Shown here one piece after another: positions 33,601 through 43,804 of a stretch of 64,000 nt of DNA. Made by a program: the position numbers and the translations under genes. Under the pieces are notes generated by a model, which did not search any database, was not told the DNA's origin, and worked only from the letters and a program-made list of their open reading frames with translations. The stretch comes from Citrobacter sp. JGM124 (GTDB lineage Bacteria > Pseudomonadota > Gammaproteobacteria > Enterobacterales > Enterobacteriaceae). Every line of letters starts with the position of its first letter. Position 1 is the first letter of the stretch. The stretch spans positions 186,001 through 250,000 of the forward strand of contig NZ_JAERJD010000006.1 of the NCBI RefSeq assembly GCF_018257795.1. Direction: 5' to 3'.

Positions 33601-34530
33601 TTATGATGTTTTCTGATGATGATGATGATGGCGGCTGTGCAATTTACCTCGAGAATCGAGAGCTATGAGCAGTACCGAAGCAATAATACAAAGCGATCCC
33701 AGCCAGTCAGGTAGTGAGAACGTAATACCCAATAAGAGAACAGACAGCATGGCACTACTTAAGGGTTCGGCACAACTCAAAATGCTCGCTTTTTGACCAC
33801 CAATCAACTGGGCGCCGGTAAGATAGAGGCTGAATGTCATGGCAGTGCCAACAACTATCAAATAGAAAAAAGCCAGCAATGCTGTGCCGCTTGCAGTAAA
33901 GCTTCCTACGTCACTCGCATAGAAAGGTGTCAGCATCATCCCACCTAGTAACATACTCCAGCCAACTATCGGTAAAGTACCAAAACGCGCAATTAAGCCT
34001 GAAGGGTAGGTCGTATAAAAGGCTGCAGAAAATGCCGACACAATCCCCCAGAATAGGGCACCGCCAGAAATACTTAAAGAAAATGGATTACCATGCGTTA
34101 CCAGTAAAAAGGTTCCTACCAGAGAAATGCCAATAGCAGCAAAAATCAGCTTACCTGTACGTTTCTTTTTCACCAGGGCATACCAGGCCACAATAATGGT
34201 TGGTGAAAGAAATTGTAAAACTGTTGCCGTCGCCGCATTCGATTTTTCAATAGTGAATAAAAAAGTCAGCTGCACAAGCATGGCTCCAAACAGGGTGAAC
34301 AGTAACAGTGAGATAATGCTGTCTCGATGTCTGAATACGGCAAAGATCTTATCCCCGTGTGTCAGAGATAAGGTCAGTAGAATTAAGCCAGAAAACAGTA
34401 AACGCAGCATTGTCAGGGAGGCTGAAGAGATATTGCTGACTTCCATAATGTATTGAGCACAAACACCCGAGCTGCCCCACATCACAGCAGATATCAATAC
34501 AAACATCATACCTTTCCGACTGTTACCCAT
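33601..34530 (-). CDS. EamA/DMT-superfamily transporter
   Basis: A 309-residue inner-membrane protein with ten hydrophobic segments in two EamA repeats, typical of metabolite exporters such as RhtA or YddG. The start is [22 protein letters not shown]. The C-terminus ends in a polar tail with five consecutive histidines, which is unusual for the family and may bind metal or be incidental. The substrate cannot be read from the sequence. It lies after pheP in the same direction. Confidence 0.8.
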   Translation of the reverse strand: MGNSRKGMMFVLISAVMWGSSGVCAQYIMEVSNISSASLTMLRLLFSGLILLTLSLTHGDKIFAVFRHRDSIISLLLFTLFGAMLVQLTFLFTIEKSNAATATVLQFLSPTIIVAWYALVKKKRTGKLIFAAIGISLVGTFLLVTHGNPFSLSISGGALFWGIVSAFSAAFYTTYPSGLIARFGTLPIVGWSMLLGGMMLTPFYASDVGSFTASGTALLAFFYLIVVGTAMTFSLYLTGAQLIGGQKASILSCAEPLSSAMLSVLLLGITFSLPDWLGSLCIIASVLLIALDSRGKLHSRHHHHHQKTS

Positions 34531-34635
34531 TTTTTCCTTTCACCCCATCAACCACAGCAAACATGATAAGAATATCAGTAATGAAATTCTCATTGAACGT
34601 CAATCAATTGATATTCAATGAGAAAACAGTCACAT

Positions 34636-36024
34636 TTAACGTCTCATTAGCTTAAATGCCGCAAATAAAAATATAATCCATACAGGTAACAGCATAGCGG
34701 ATAAACGCATTTCATCCATTGTGCACATAAGCCCGAGGATCATCACCATAAAAGCAATACACAGGTAGTTTCCGAAAGGATACAGCAGTGCCTTAAAGTG
34801 AGTCTCTTTGCCCTGACGCTGCATCTCTCTGCGAAATTTGAGATGAGCCAGGGAGATCATTATCCAGTTAAGCAATAAGGTGGCGACCACCAGGGCCATT
34901 AACAGCCCAAATGCAGCATGGGGTAACAAATAGTTGAGTAATACGACTAATGAGGTAATCCCTGCAGACAAAAAGAGGGAATGGACCGGTACACCACGGC
35001 GGTTAACCGTCGCGAGAAACTTAGGCGCGTTACGCTGAACAGACAGGCCAAACAGCATACGACTATTAGAATAGACCCCGCTGTTATATACCGATAATGA
35101 GGCCACCAGGATAACAAAATTAAGGGCGGAGGCAACGATATTGCTATCCATTTCATGGAAAATCATCACAAAAGGACTACTGCTTGATTTAATATCCAGC
35201 CAAGGATAAAGCGACAGCAGCACTACCAGTGAGCCAATATAAAACAGCAAGATACGATACACTACTTGATTAATAGCTTTAGGGATCGTCGTTTGGGGGG
35301 AACGGGCCTCAGCCGCAGTAATTCCAATCAGCTCCAGTCCACCAAAAGAAAACATAATCACAGCGAGTGACAAAATCAGTCCGTGCCAGCCTGTCGCGAA
35401 GAAACCGCCATGTTGCCAGAGATTATTCACCCCTGCACGTTCACCGCCCTGCCCCGATGACAGTAGCCAAATTCCGAAGCCTATCATGCCAATAATGGCC
35501 AGTACTTTGATCAACGCAAACCAAAATTCCATTTCACCATACAGGCGAACATTAACCAGATTGACCGCATTGATGATGACGAAAAACAGCGCCACCCAGC
35601 ACCAGGTTGGAATGTCGGGGAGCCAATATTGCATATAAATACCGGCAGCGGTCAGTTCGGCCATTCCCACCAGCACAAACATCACCCAGTAGTTCCATCC
35701 GGAAAGGAAACCTGCGAATGGACCCCAATATTTATAGGCAAAATGGGCAAATGAACCCGAGACAGGTTCTTCAACCACCATCTCTCCTAGCTGACGCATA
35801 ATCAGAAAAGCAATGACCCCTGCAATCCCATACCCCAACAGGACGGCTGGCCCTGCCATCTGTATCGCCGGACCTATCCCGAGAAATAAGCCAGTCCCGA
35901 TAGCACCGCCCAGTGCAATCAGCTGAATATGACGATTTAGCAAACCACGCTTTAACATTGGGCTTTTCTGATTATCAGCATCAGCCATTTTTTCTCTGGA
36001 TGCGATTGACGTGTTCCTCAACAT
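34636..36024 (-). CDS. pheP: Phenylalanine-specific permease
   Basis: A 12-helix APC-family importer of phenylalanine. From HIQLIALGGAIGTGLFLGIG onward it is very similar to E. coli PheP over its whole length, including SYNSGVYSNSRMLFG-type helix 8 residues and the C-terminal CTMDEMRLSA. The ATG at 36024 has AAAGGAG close upstream; the 462-residue product is a few residues longer at the N-terminus than in E. coli. Confidence 0.93.
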   Translation of the reverse strand: MLRNTSIASREKMADADNQKSPMLKRGLLNRHIQLIALGGAIGTGLFLGIGPAIQMAGPAVLLGYGIAGVIAFLIMRQLGEMVVEEPVSGSFAHFAYKYWGPFAGFLSGWNYWVMFVLVGMAELTAAGIYMQYWLPDIPTWCWVALFFVIINAVNLVNVRLYGEMEFWFALIKVLAIIGMIGFGIWLLSSGQGGERAGVNNLWQHGGFFATGWHGLILSLAVIMFSFGGLELIGITAAEARSPQTTIPKAINQVVYRILLFYIGSLVVLLSLYPWLDIKSSSSPFVMIFHEMDSNIVASALNFVILVASLSVYNSGVYSNSRMLFGLSVQRNAPKFLATVNRRGVPVHSLFLSAGITSLVVLLNYLLPHAAFGLLMALVVATLLLNWIMISLAHLKFRREMQRQGKETHFKALLYPFGNYLCIAFMVMILGLMCTMDEMRLSAMLLPVWIIFLFAAFKLMRR

Positions 36025-36697
36025 CCATCTCCTTTATGTTTGTAGAAAACGCACCTTTTAACACTTGCGGCAATGCCTGGCAAGGAAGGGTTAAATACTG
36101 TTCCGGTCTGATATAAATAACCTGTTCGGGAAAATCATGCCCCCATCATCTTACAACGCATTTAAACCCTCTATAACAGCATTTAAATCAATTGGATACC
36201 GTCAGCTCTCATAACGGTCAATGCAGTAATCTCCTGCTGGTTACAAGAGTGCGGTATTTGTGAATTATTACAGGTAAAACACCTGTGGCATGGTTAATTA
36301 TCAACCATCAGTAATTGGTTTCCCTTCCTGAAGGACGCCATTTCTCCCATGGCATGCCACTCTCCCCCTGAAGAGGAAAAATAGGTGAGATGAAACTTAC
36401 AAGCCACACATTAAAAATCACCAGCCAATATTCTTCCACTAAAAATATTGATCAATGCACTTTATGATAAGAACAAACAGATAAAATACAGCCACCAATC
36501 AGCATACTGATTTAATAATTACTTATAAAATTAATAGGTTAATATAATACCAATAAAATAATGGCTAAACTCTATTTAATGCTCAATAAATTATTGGATA
36601 AAATGACTGTGTTACAAAGTGCGCCTTCAACGATAAGTTACTTTAATAATGAAAGTAACTGGGTAATAATTAATTTTTCCTTAATCTCAGGGTGACC
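36025..36697. other. Intergenic region between pheP and dcuS
   Basis: This 673-base, strongly AT-rich stretch should hold divergent promoters. I see no TyrR box, no clear C4-dicarboxylate operator, and no gene. Confidence 0.4.
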
Positions 36698-38314
36698 ATG
36701 AAAAAGTCCGATAAAAAAAAAGAGAGACGGCCACTGAAATTAAGTAGCGCTGTAGTACTGATGTTATGTGCTGTCATTGGTTCAGTACTGGTTGTTGTTT
36801 ATTCTCTCTATTTTCTACAAATCAGTCAGCTGACACGCAGCAGTGTCAAGGAGAGCGCGTTGGCGGTGGCCAGAACCCTGGCGGACACCCCTGTCATTCA
36901 GCAGGGGTTAATGTCGCCAGAGAAAAGCAAGTTTATTGCTCCTTTTGCTGAACAAGTTAAAGAGCGCAATCACTTACTCTTTATCGTGGTGACCGATATG
37001 AAAGGGATCCGTTACTCGCACCCTGACCCTCGCCATATTGGAGCCCATTTCATTGGTAATGATATTGAGCCCGCGCTACAAGGGCATGAATCTACAGGAA
37101 TAAACCGCGGTAATCTCGTAACATCATTGCGTGTTTTTACCCCGGTTTATAATCCCCGGGGACACCAAATTGGTGTGGTTATTGTCGGCACGTCTCTCAG
37201 TGAGGTGAATCAACAGATCAATCACAGTCGCTGGAATATGCTTTGGGGGATACTATTCAGTGTACTGGTCGGCTCAATCGGATGCATGTTACTAATATAT
37301 ACTCTGAAGCGCATTCTTTTTGGTTTTGAACCCTATGAAATATCTACTCTTTTTGAACAACGCCAGGCGATGCTACAGTCGGTAAAAGAAGGAATTATCG
37401 CCATTGATCAACAGGGTAATATCACACTGATGAATCAGACAGCACGCAAGGTTCTCTTATCTCCTGATGATTTCAGTGCTAACAATGACATTGTCCCTTT
37501 ACCAATACTGACAACACTTCATGAAGTTCTCGATAGTGGAAAAGCTATTGAAGACCGTGAAATCATTATCCAGGGCCGGCAGATACTGTGCAATTCGGTT
37601 CCGATTTATGCCCGAAATCGAATCATTGGTGTCATTTGCACTTTTCGCGATAAAACAGAAATTAACCATCTTACTCAACAAGTTCATGGCATGGTCAATT
37701 ATGTCGATGCGTTACGGGAACGCGCACATGAATTTATGAATAAGTTGCATGTCATTTTGGGTCTGCTTCAGCTAAAACGCTATGACAAACTGGAAGCCTA
37801 CATTTTACAAACAGCCAATAATTACCAAATTGAGATTGGTGCCTTACAGAGTAAAATCAGGCAACCTGTAGTAGCCGGTTTTTTAATTGGAAAAATAACG
37901 CGGGTTCTTGGAGCCGGTCATCAGTTAATTCTCGATGAAGAGAGTTTTCTCCCTGATAATCACAACGAGCAGCAGATAATGGCACTGATAACTGCCCTTG
38001 GTAACCTGTTTGAGAATGCCGTGGATGCCCTACAGGGCCAGGAAGGAGGGGAAATTGAGGTCTTTATGCATTATCAGCATAACATGCTAACGGCGATAGT
38101 CAGCGATAATGGCCCTGGAATCCCCCCTGATCTGATTAACAACATATTTAATAAAGATTTTTCCACCAAAGGGGAAAAACGCGGTGTTGGACTGTTCCTG
38201 GTAAAGCAGCAAATTGAAAACTGTCATGGTAATATTCAAGTGGAGTCGGTTCCTGGCACCCTCACCCAATTTATTATTCAACTTCCATGGGACTGTGAAA
38301 GGAATAATGCGTGA
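36698..38314 (+). CDS. dcuS: C4-dicarboxylate sensor histidine kinase DcuS
   Basis: A membrane sensor kinase for fumarate, succinate and related acids that phosphorylates DcuR. Domain order: helix 1 (about 20-42), a periplasmic PAS/PDC domain (43-180) with the ligand residues in LRVFTPVYN, helix 2 (182-205), a cytoplasmic PAS (about 220-325), and a kinase region with His344 in RAHEFMNKLHV plus NLFENAVDAL, DNGPGIP and GVGLFLVKQQ. The frame has a GTG at 36692, but the ATG at 36698 follows AGGG at better spacing (538 residues). It overlaps dcuR by 4 bases. In E. coli dcuB lies upstream; here pheP does. Confidence 0.95.
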   Translation: MKKSDKKKERRPLKLSSAVVLMLCAVIGSVLVVVYSLYFLQISQLTRSSVKESALAVARTLADTPVIQQGLMSPEKSKFIAPFAEQVKERNHLLFIVVTDMKGIRYSHPDPRHIGAHFIGNDIEPALQGHESTGINRGNLVTSLRVFTPVYNPRGHQIGVVIVGTSLSEVNQQINHSRWNMLWGILFSVLVGSIGCMLLIYTLKRILFGFEPYEISTLFEQRQAMLQSVKEGIIAIDQQGNITLMNQTARKVLLSPDDFSANNDIVPLPILTTLHEVLDSGKAIEDREIIIQGRQILCNSVPIYARNRIIGVICTFRDKTEINHLTQQVHGMVNYVDALRERAHEFMNKLHVILGLLQLKRYDKLEAYILQTANNYQIEIGALQSKIRQPVVAGFLIGKITRVLGAGHQLILDEESFLPDNHNEQQIMALITALGNLFENAVDALQGQEGGEIEVFMHYQHNMLTAIVSDNGPGIPPDLINNIFNKDFSTKGEKRGVGLFLVKQQIENCHGNIQVESVPGTLTQFIIQLPWDCERNNA

Positions 38315-39030
38315 TTAATGTATTAGTTGTTGATGATGACGCTATGGTAGCGGAATTAAACCGTGCCTATATTAGCCAAATCCCAGGGTTCACCTGCTGT
38401 GGTTCTGCTTCTACTCTTGCACAAGCCCAGGAGTACATCAGTGACCCTGAACAAAAAATAGACTTGATTCTATTAGACGTATATATGCAGCAGGATAATG
38501 GTTTGGATCTATTACCAATACTGCGTAAAAGCAATCATACGATTGATGTGATAATCATCTCTTCAGCATCTGATTTCGCGACGATTCAAAATTCATTGCA
38601 CTATGGCGTTGTTGATTATCTGATTAAGCCGTTTCAGTTTGCACGTTTTGAAGATGCGCTGACGCACTGGCGTGATAAACGGGCACTCATCGGCAACCAG
38701 AAAAGTTATCAGCAAGCTGATGTGGATCGTTTGTTACATGGTAGCTACCCAGCAGCACCTGATCCCAGTCGCCTGCCGAAAGGTTTAACCCCCCAAACGC
38801 TGCGTACTATTTGCCAGTGGATCGACAGTCATCAGTATGATGAGTTTTCAACAGATGAACTGGCAACTTCAGTCAATATTTCTCGCGTATCGTGCCGTAA
38901 ATACCTTATCTGGCTCGATAAGATAGATATTCTTTTTACTCGGATCCAATATGGTGTAACCGGGCGGCCTGTTTATCGCTATCGTTTACAGCATGAACAT
39001 GCCGGGTTATTAAAGCAGTTCTGCTTGTAA
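38311..39030 (+). CDS. dcuR: C4-dicarboxylate response regulator DcuR
   Basis: A CitB-family response regulator that activates fumarate-respiration genes such as dcuB and frdA in E. coli. The receiver domain shows DDD at 8-10, the phosphorylation site Asp56 in LILLDVYMQ, and the Lys in LIKPFQ. The C-terminal helix-turn-helix has STDELATSVNISRVSCRKYL. The 239-residue length is standard. No dcuB is visible downstream, so its targets must lie elsewhere. Confidence 0.95.
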   Translation: MINVLVVDDDAMVAELNRAYISQIPGFTCCGSASTLAQAQEYISDPEQKIDLILLDVYMQQDNGLDLLPILRKSNHTIDVIIISSASDFATIQNSLHYGVVDYLIKPFQFARFEDALTHWRDKRALIGNQKSYQQADVDRLLHGSYPAAPDPSRLPKGLTPQTLRTICQWIDSHQYDEFSTDELATSVNISRVSCRKYLIWLDKIDILFTRIQYGVTGRPVYRYRLQHEHAGLLKQFCL

Positions 39031-39167
39031 AACCTGCCCGTAAATCATTCACATTACCTGTGGCCACGTAGCCAACTGAATCGATATACATAGACTGCGG
39101 TATCATTCAGTGTAGTGAATACAGGCAATACCCAGGTAATGTGAAGCATAGAGGTTATATCTGCCAG

Positions 39168-39803
39168 TTAGTGATGCAACATCTCATCAACCACCTGTTC
39201 CTTCGTCATATTATAGGGGTAGAATGTTGGCCAGTTATCCATCTCTTTTAACAGTGCGTCCTGAGATGTGTTACCCATATAAATATGGAAGTGCTGTGAC
39301 TGCCGTGGCCCAATAATATGGTCGCTGAACTGCACATATTTTGGCGCTGTTGATTGTTTATCCGTACATTCAAAAAGGTAACGCACACCTTTTTTCCCTG
39401 ATGCATAGGTCAGGATTTTATAACCCTGGTAGTCATATTTGCAGGATTGGGTCTCTTTGCCGGTATGAAATTCAATAATATTGTTTTCAATACCTAAAGA
39501 ATCAATATCGGTTGCATATCCGTGCTGATAGTAATCCCGGTACTCAGCCACACTTTTTTTACCTTGCTTCGCTTTTTTTTCCAGCACCGGGTCTAAACTA
39601 CCGTCTTGTAAATAACTGTATACTGACTGCCAGACACCATCCCAATCAGAAAGAGGACGATTTTGTACCACTGAATCATCAAACACACCTTCCCCCGCCT
39701 TACGTTCAACTTCAGTCAGCGGTTTGCCATGACTACCATGAGCAGCAGCATGTAATGACGGCAGTAAAAGACACATTCCCAATGTCAAAGCAGACTTTTT
39801 CAT
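39168..39803 (-). CDS. zinT: Periplasmic zinc-binding protein ZinT
   Basis: A zinc and cadmium chaperone that works with ZnuA during zinc shortage. It has a signal peptide ([20 protein letters not shown]), a short His-rich N-terminus (HGSHGKP), the ZinT core [21 protein letters not shown], and the metal-site histidines in HFHIYMG and near the C-terminus. Its 211 residues compare with 216 in E. coli. A Zur-like dyad lies just upstream. It converges with dcuR. Confidence 0.95.
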   Translation of the reverse strand: MKKSALTLGMCLLLPSLHAAAHGSHGKPLTEVERKAGEGVFDDSVVQNRPLSDWDGVWQSVYSYLQDGSLDPVLEKKAKQGKKSVAEYRDYYQHGYATDIDSLGIENNIIEFHTGKETQSCKYDYQGYKILTYASGKKGVRYLFECTDKQSTAPKYVQFSDHIIGPRQSQHFHIYMGNTSQDALLKEMDNWPTFYPYNMTKEQVVDEMLHH

Positions 39804-39829
39804 CCTCAGCGACCTTTCGTTAAATTATT

Positions 39830-39848
39830 TTGTTACGTTATAACATAA
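39830..39848. promoter_or_regulatory. Zur-box-like operator upstream of zinT
   Basis: TGTTACGTTATAACATAA contains GTTA-N5-TAAC, the core spacing of the Zur consensus (GTTATAwTATAAC). It sits 27 bases from the zinT start, where Zur control would be expected. Assigned by pattern and context only. Confidence 0.55.
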
Positions 39849-40605
39849 TTCAACTGGCGCGATCAAATGTTAATCAATCATGTCTCATGTCTGGTCAACA
39901 GTGACTAATAGAAAAACAACACCGGCCTGTTTAACGCCGTATTATTCTTCAAGACGGTCATTCATTTATTCTCTCTTAAAGAAATCAAGACATGATATTA
40001 TTCCACCAAAGACGCTGTATTTTCATTGCGGCAGTAACTTTATTCATTACCATTAATTAAATTGATATATCAACTTACGCTCATGGCAAAAACAAACCAT
40101 TTTAATTTTTTATATCACTTGCTAGTCTGATGAATAACAAACATGAAACCAAGGGTTCGGTCATTACTATATTCACAGCATAAAAATGCATGCTGTTAAC
40201 ATTAACCAGTAAGGAGACACGCTCTGAATCATGTCAGAAAAAACAATTCCCCTGATATAATTCCGAAGGCATGGCGGCAGAAAAAATGATTACATATATA
40301 AAAAGGCTAATAATAACATTCTTATTATTAACGGGATTAGTACTGATTCACCCTGAGGAAAGCCAGCTGATTTATCATCTTGCCCATCTATTACGCTACA
40401 GGTTACATCTTGCCTGCACTTCCACATCGGATATAAATTTTAGTTAACTCTGTTACCCTATGATTTATTTATGGTTAATAACCAATAAAAAAATCATGCT
40501 TTCTTTTTTGAAAAAAGTAAACCTGTCGTTACGATGACTGGATAAGGGACTCTGCTTTTTCGGTGGGCCAGAGTGATCACGGTAGCCACATTCTGGTGTC
40601 AGGAT
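39849..40605. other. Intergenic region between zinT and the GNAT gene
   Basis: A long AT-rich stretch with no gene in the size range of normal proteins. It contains one small hydrophobic reading frame at 40271-40447, listed separately. I see no RNA gene or repeat. Confidence 0.4.
40271..40447 (+). CDS. Possible small membrane protein, 58 residues
   Basis: An ATG opens a frame with a basic N-terminal stretch and one hydrophobic segment (RLIITFLLLTGLVLIH), then a polar tail, 58 codons in total. GAAGG lies directly before the ATG, too close for ideal spacing; an inner ATG at 40286 is another option. It resembles the small single-helix proteins of enterobacteria, but I recognise no family. Confidence 0.25.
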   Translation: MAAEKMITYIKRLIITFLLLTGLVLIHPEESQLIYHLAHLLRYRLHLACTSTSDINFS

Positions 40606-41055
40606 TTACTCCAGGGGGGGAATATAGCCCCCATTAATCATCCCTGGCACGGAGGCTTTATCAACATGTACCATGGCTGTTAATAACGGATGAAAATTGA
40701 AGCGATTATAAAATCCCATCTTATCCGGCACGGAATAAATAAATACTTTGCCAAAGGGGGAAAGATCATGCATCACACGATCCATAAGTAATTTCCCCCA
40801 ACCATAACCTTGATAGTCAGGGTGAACGGCAACATCACACAGATAAGAGGCATAATTAAAATCACTAATAGCACGCGCGGTGGCCACCAGCTCCCCTTCA
40901 TAATAACCCAGATAGCGAAACTGACTGTGCTCAAACGCTTGCTGTAGTTTATCCACCGGACGGTCGTTTAAACCACACATTGCCAGTAATGTCGCCAGCT
41001 TTTGCCAGTCAACAGTCGTGATTTCGTCATTGCTGACCAGTGTTAAACTCCCCAC
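40606..41055 (-). CDS. GNAT-family N-acetyltransferase
   Basis: A 149-residue cytoplasmic acetyl-CoA-dependent transferase. The acetyl-CoA-binding motif A is DVAVHPDYQGYGWGKLLM, with YSVPDKMGFYNRFNF near the C-terminus as motif B. The substrate is unknown. It lies after the operon at 41167-46566 in the same direction, 111 bases downstream of its last gene, and may be its sixth member. Confidence 0.8.
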   Translation of the reverse strand: MGSLTLVSNDEITTVDWQKLATLLAMCGLNDRPVDKLQQAFEHSQFRYLGYYEGELVATARAISDFNYASYLCDVAVHPDYQGYGWGKLLMDRVMHDLSPFGKVFIYSVPDKMGFYNRFNFHPLLTAMVHVDKASVPGMINGGYIPPLE

Positions 41056-41166
41056 CCCTGACTCCAGTTAGCTCATTCATATTTATCACTTCACTATAAA
41101 AGCTATCCCTGTTGTTATTCAAGCAGGCAGCGCATCCGTCACTGTCAGACATGGTGGTTACCAGGC

Positions 41167-41730
41167 TCAGGAAAAAAGGTTATCTCGCTGCTCAAGCGGC
41201 ATAATACGCCATTCTTGCGGAACCTGACCGGGTGAAATCCACATGGGTTCCACATTGCCTACTCGATTTCCGTAAGCGGTCCCAAAAGCATAGTAATTCA
41301 GTACGCGGAAAACGCCAGAATGGGCGACGATCAGTGGGTATTCAAACTGGCTCAATACAGCATTCACTGCCCCGGTAACTCTTGCGAGAAAAACTTCCCA
41401 GCTTTCTCCCCCGGGAGGCGTATCTTCATAGGGGGTAATTTCTGACCACGGACGCCCTTCCAAGTGTCCCCAGTCGCGCTCCTGTAACCCATCGAAGGTG
41501 GTGTAAATCCCACCGGGCACTGCCCGTTCTGCAGTTTGCTGTGCCCGTAATAAGGGGCTGACGCCGATACCGTTCCAGTGGAAACGAGCCAATAGCGACT
41601 GTGCTCGTTCTGCTTGTTGTTTACCATTTTCGGTCAAAGGAACATCGGTGCTGCCGCCGATCAACTGTTCTCGGTTCAACGGTGTTTCACCATGGCGGAC
41701 AAAAACAAAAGGCTTACAAATTATTGACAT
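41167..41730 (-). CDS. Histidine phosphatase family protein (operon member)
   Basis: A 187-residue phosphoglycerate-mutase-like phosphatase. The catalytic motif is FVRHGETPLN with His13; the second His is in VAHSGVF, and the acid is in LQERDWGHLEG. It has no signal peptide, so it acts in the cytoplasm. The gene overlaps the upstream MBL gene by 10 bases, which ties it tightly to the ABC transporter operon. Its partner genes suggest that it releases phosphate from the imported compound (inference). The family also includes CobC and GpmB types, so the substrate is open. Confidence 0.8.
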   Translation of the reverse strand: MSIICKPFVFVRHGETPLNREQLIGGSTDVPLTENGKQQAERAQSLLARFHWNGIGVSPLLRAQQTAERAVPGGIYTTFDGLQERDWGHLEGRPWSEITPYEDTPPGGESWEVFLARVTGAVNAVLSQFEYPLIVAHSGVFRVLNYYAFGTAYGNRVGNVEPMWISPGQVPQEWRIMPLEQRDNLFS

Positions 41731-42779
41731 AATTCTCTTTCAACCGTTGGAAGAGTAATAATCTCGCACCTGAGTACCTGCTGCCATCGGGCTGTGTTAT
41801 CAAGTGCTGTAAATAACGGTGCAAAATAGTCGCAGGACAGCAATGAAACGAGTTTCTTTAAACAACTCAATGTGGGATGAACATTCCAGCGGCAGAAGTC
41901 TACTTCCCCGTCGAGAAGCTGCTGATACGCCAGCTGATTCAGATGCCCGGTAAACAGAGTCCGATGGTGGAAATCATGACGTGCCCGTAATACCCCCGCC
42001 ATACCGTTCATACCGTCAGGATCTGATACCAGTAGTAACGACGCATCAGTGGAAAATAACGGTAAGTTTTGAACCAACGAGCGCAGCGCTTCTGGCACAC
42101 CCGGTCGTAAACTGCCATCATTTTGCTGGGCCATTTGTTGCATCATCAACCGACACGGTTCATCCATCACAATACTGGCCTGTTTTTCCGGGGCCATTAA
42201 CAATGCCATCTCTACCGCTCGCCCTGAAGGCGGTACCGGACAAAGACAAGGCTGCTGTAGATGCTGACGAAGTTTATCCAACTGTTGTGGTTGCGGGGTG
42301 TCATAAAAACCATAGGAAGCATCCACTAAGGCAATACGTGCCGGCGGCGGTGGATCAAAATGAAACAGCATAGACTCCATGCTAATATCACCGCTGTAAA
42401 AGATACCGCCCGCAATATCAAGATGAAACCATACCCCGCCATAGGCATGCCCACTACTCCCTGTGGTGATAGTTATGCCGCCAATACGAAAACGGCCTCG
42501 TATTTCAATACAATGGATATCGTAGCCTGCTGGCAAAGACTGTGCGGTGATATGACTGCAGTACACGGGTACATTGCGCGGGATACGATGTAATCCACCA
42601 ATATGATCAATATGATCATGGCTGAGTAATACCGCATCAATATTGGCAGGTACCGGCCATAATGCCTCATCAGGCTCTAGTGCCCCACCAGCATCCAGTA
42701 AAATACGCAGATTTTCCGTATGCAGTAAAATAGCCGCTGGCGCTTTTCGGTTTAATCCACTGATCAGCTCTATTTTCAT
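41721..42779 (-). CDS. MBL-fold metallo-hydrolase (operon member)
   Basis: A 352-residue metallo-beta-lactamase-fold enzyme. The metal motif HDHIDH (54-59, pattern HxHxDH) is intact; a further His in SGHAYGG, the Asp in FYSGDIS and His in FTGHLNQ complete the site. The frame is open to 42920, but the ATG at 42779 overlaps the ATPase stop as ATGA and gives MKIELISGLNRKAP, so I choose it. MBL enzymes include phosphodiesterases such as PhnP and RNase-like nucleases. Its coupling to an importer and a phosphatase suggests that it opens a phosphodiester or cyclic phosphate, which is inference. Confidence 0.8.
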   Translation of the reverse strand: MKIELISGLNRKAPAAILLHTENLRILLDAGGALEPDEALWPVPANIDAVLLSHDHIDHIGGLHRIPRNVPVYCSHITAQSLPAGYDIHCIEIRGRFRIGGITITTGSSGHAYGGVWFHLDIAGGIFYSGDISMESMLFHFDPPPPARIALVDASYGFYDTPQPQQLDKLRQHLQQPCLCPVPPSGRAVEMALLMAPEKQASIVMDEPCRLMMQQMAQQNDGSLRPGVPEALRSLVQNLPLFSTDASLLLVSDPDGMNGMAGVLRARHDFHHRTLFTGHLNQLAYQQLLDGEVDFCRWNVHPTLSCLKKLVSLLSCDYFAPLFTALDNTARWQQVLRCEIITLPTVERELCQ

Positions 42780-43804
42780 GCCGCCTCCAGGCGCCAGCCC
42801 TGATGCATACGGACATAAATATTTTGCTGCTGTTGTAGAGGAAGGTGGTGAAATGCCGTAAGTTGCTGGCCATCTGACAGCCGTAAAGCCACCAAATAAC
42901 GCTCTCCTTGATAAATACAATGCTCAACCTGGGCACTGAGCCCCGCCTCTGCGATTTGGACATGTTCAGGGCGAACCAGTACTGGCTGTACACTATGGCA
43001 TGATTGGCCAGTAAAACCATCGTGCAGCAAAACACTGTCCAAATATGGGGTATTAACAGGGGCGGGTAATGACAGGATGCTCCCCTTCCCTATAAACCTT
43101 GCAACCCAGGTATTTTGCGGCTGTTGATATAAATCCTGAGGTGAGCCCCATTGCATTAACTCCCCTTTATGCATTACCGCAATATGACTGGCCAGTGCCA
43201 TCGCCTCCGCTTGATCATGCGTGACATAAACAAACGTAGCCCCAGTGCGCCGATGAAAATCACGGAAAGTTTGTTCCATCGTGCCACGCAAATGTCTGTC
43301 GAGATTAGCCAGAGGCTCATCCAACAACACCACTTTCGGCTCAGAGACCAGGCAACGGGCCAGAGCGACACGCTGACGCTGCCCGCCACTAAGCTCCAGG
43401 GGAGAGCGATCGGCATAAGACCCCAGCTCAACAATATCCAGCGCGTCCATAACCCGCTTATGTCGTATCGCCCCATTTATCTTACGTAGTTTGAGCGGAT
43501 ACCCTACATTTTGGGCAACAGTCATGTGTGGCCACAAGGCATAAGACTGAAAGACCATCCCCATATCGCGACATTCCGGTGGCTCGTGGGTCGTTTTATC
43601 CGCCAGTAATTTCCCGCCCAACCACAAACGCCCATCGCTGAGTTGTTCCAGCCCTGCCAAAATACGTAGTGTGGTCGTTTTGCCACAACCACTTGGGCCG
43701 AGCAAGGCCGTAAAGGCACCTTGCGGAATCGTTAAATTTATATTTCTGACAACACTCTGTTCGCCAAATACTTTACTAAGCTGTTCCAGTTTTAACTCTG
43801 CCAC
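42776..43804 (-). CDS. ABC importer ATP-binding subunit (Fe3+/AEP/spermidine-type)
   Basis: A 342-residue ATPase that powers the permease encoded upstream. The motifs are complete: Walker A GPSGCGKTT (36-44), Q-loop MVFQSYALWPH, signature LSGGQRQRVALAR, Walker B VVLLDEPLANLD, H-loop VTHDQ. The C-terminal 100 residues form a TOBE-like domain, as in PotA, FbpC and PhnT. The start overlaps the permease stop by 13 bases, and its own stop overlaps the MBL start by 4. Confidence 0.9.
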   Translation of the reverse strand: MAELKLEQLSKVFGEQSVVRNINLTIPQGAFTALLGPSGCGKTTTLRILAGLEQLSDGRLWLGGKLLADKTTHEPPECRDMGMVFQSYALWPHMTVAQNVGYPLKLRKINGAIRHKRVMDALDIVELGSYADRSPLELSGGQRQRVALARCLVSEPKVVLLDEPLANLDRHLRGTMEQTFRDFHRRTGATFVYVTHDQAEAMALASHIAVMHKGELMQWGSPQDLYQQPQNTWVARFIGKGSILSLPAPVNTPYLDSVLLHDGFTGQSCHSVQPVLVRPEHVQIAEAGLSAQVEHCIYQGERYLVALRLSDGQQLTAFHHLPLQQQQNIYVRMHQGWRLEAA

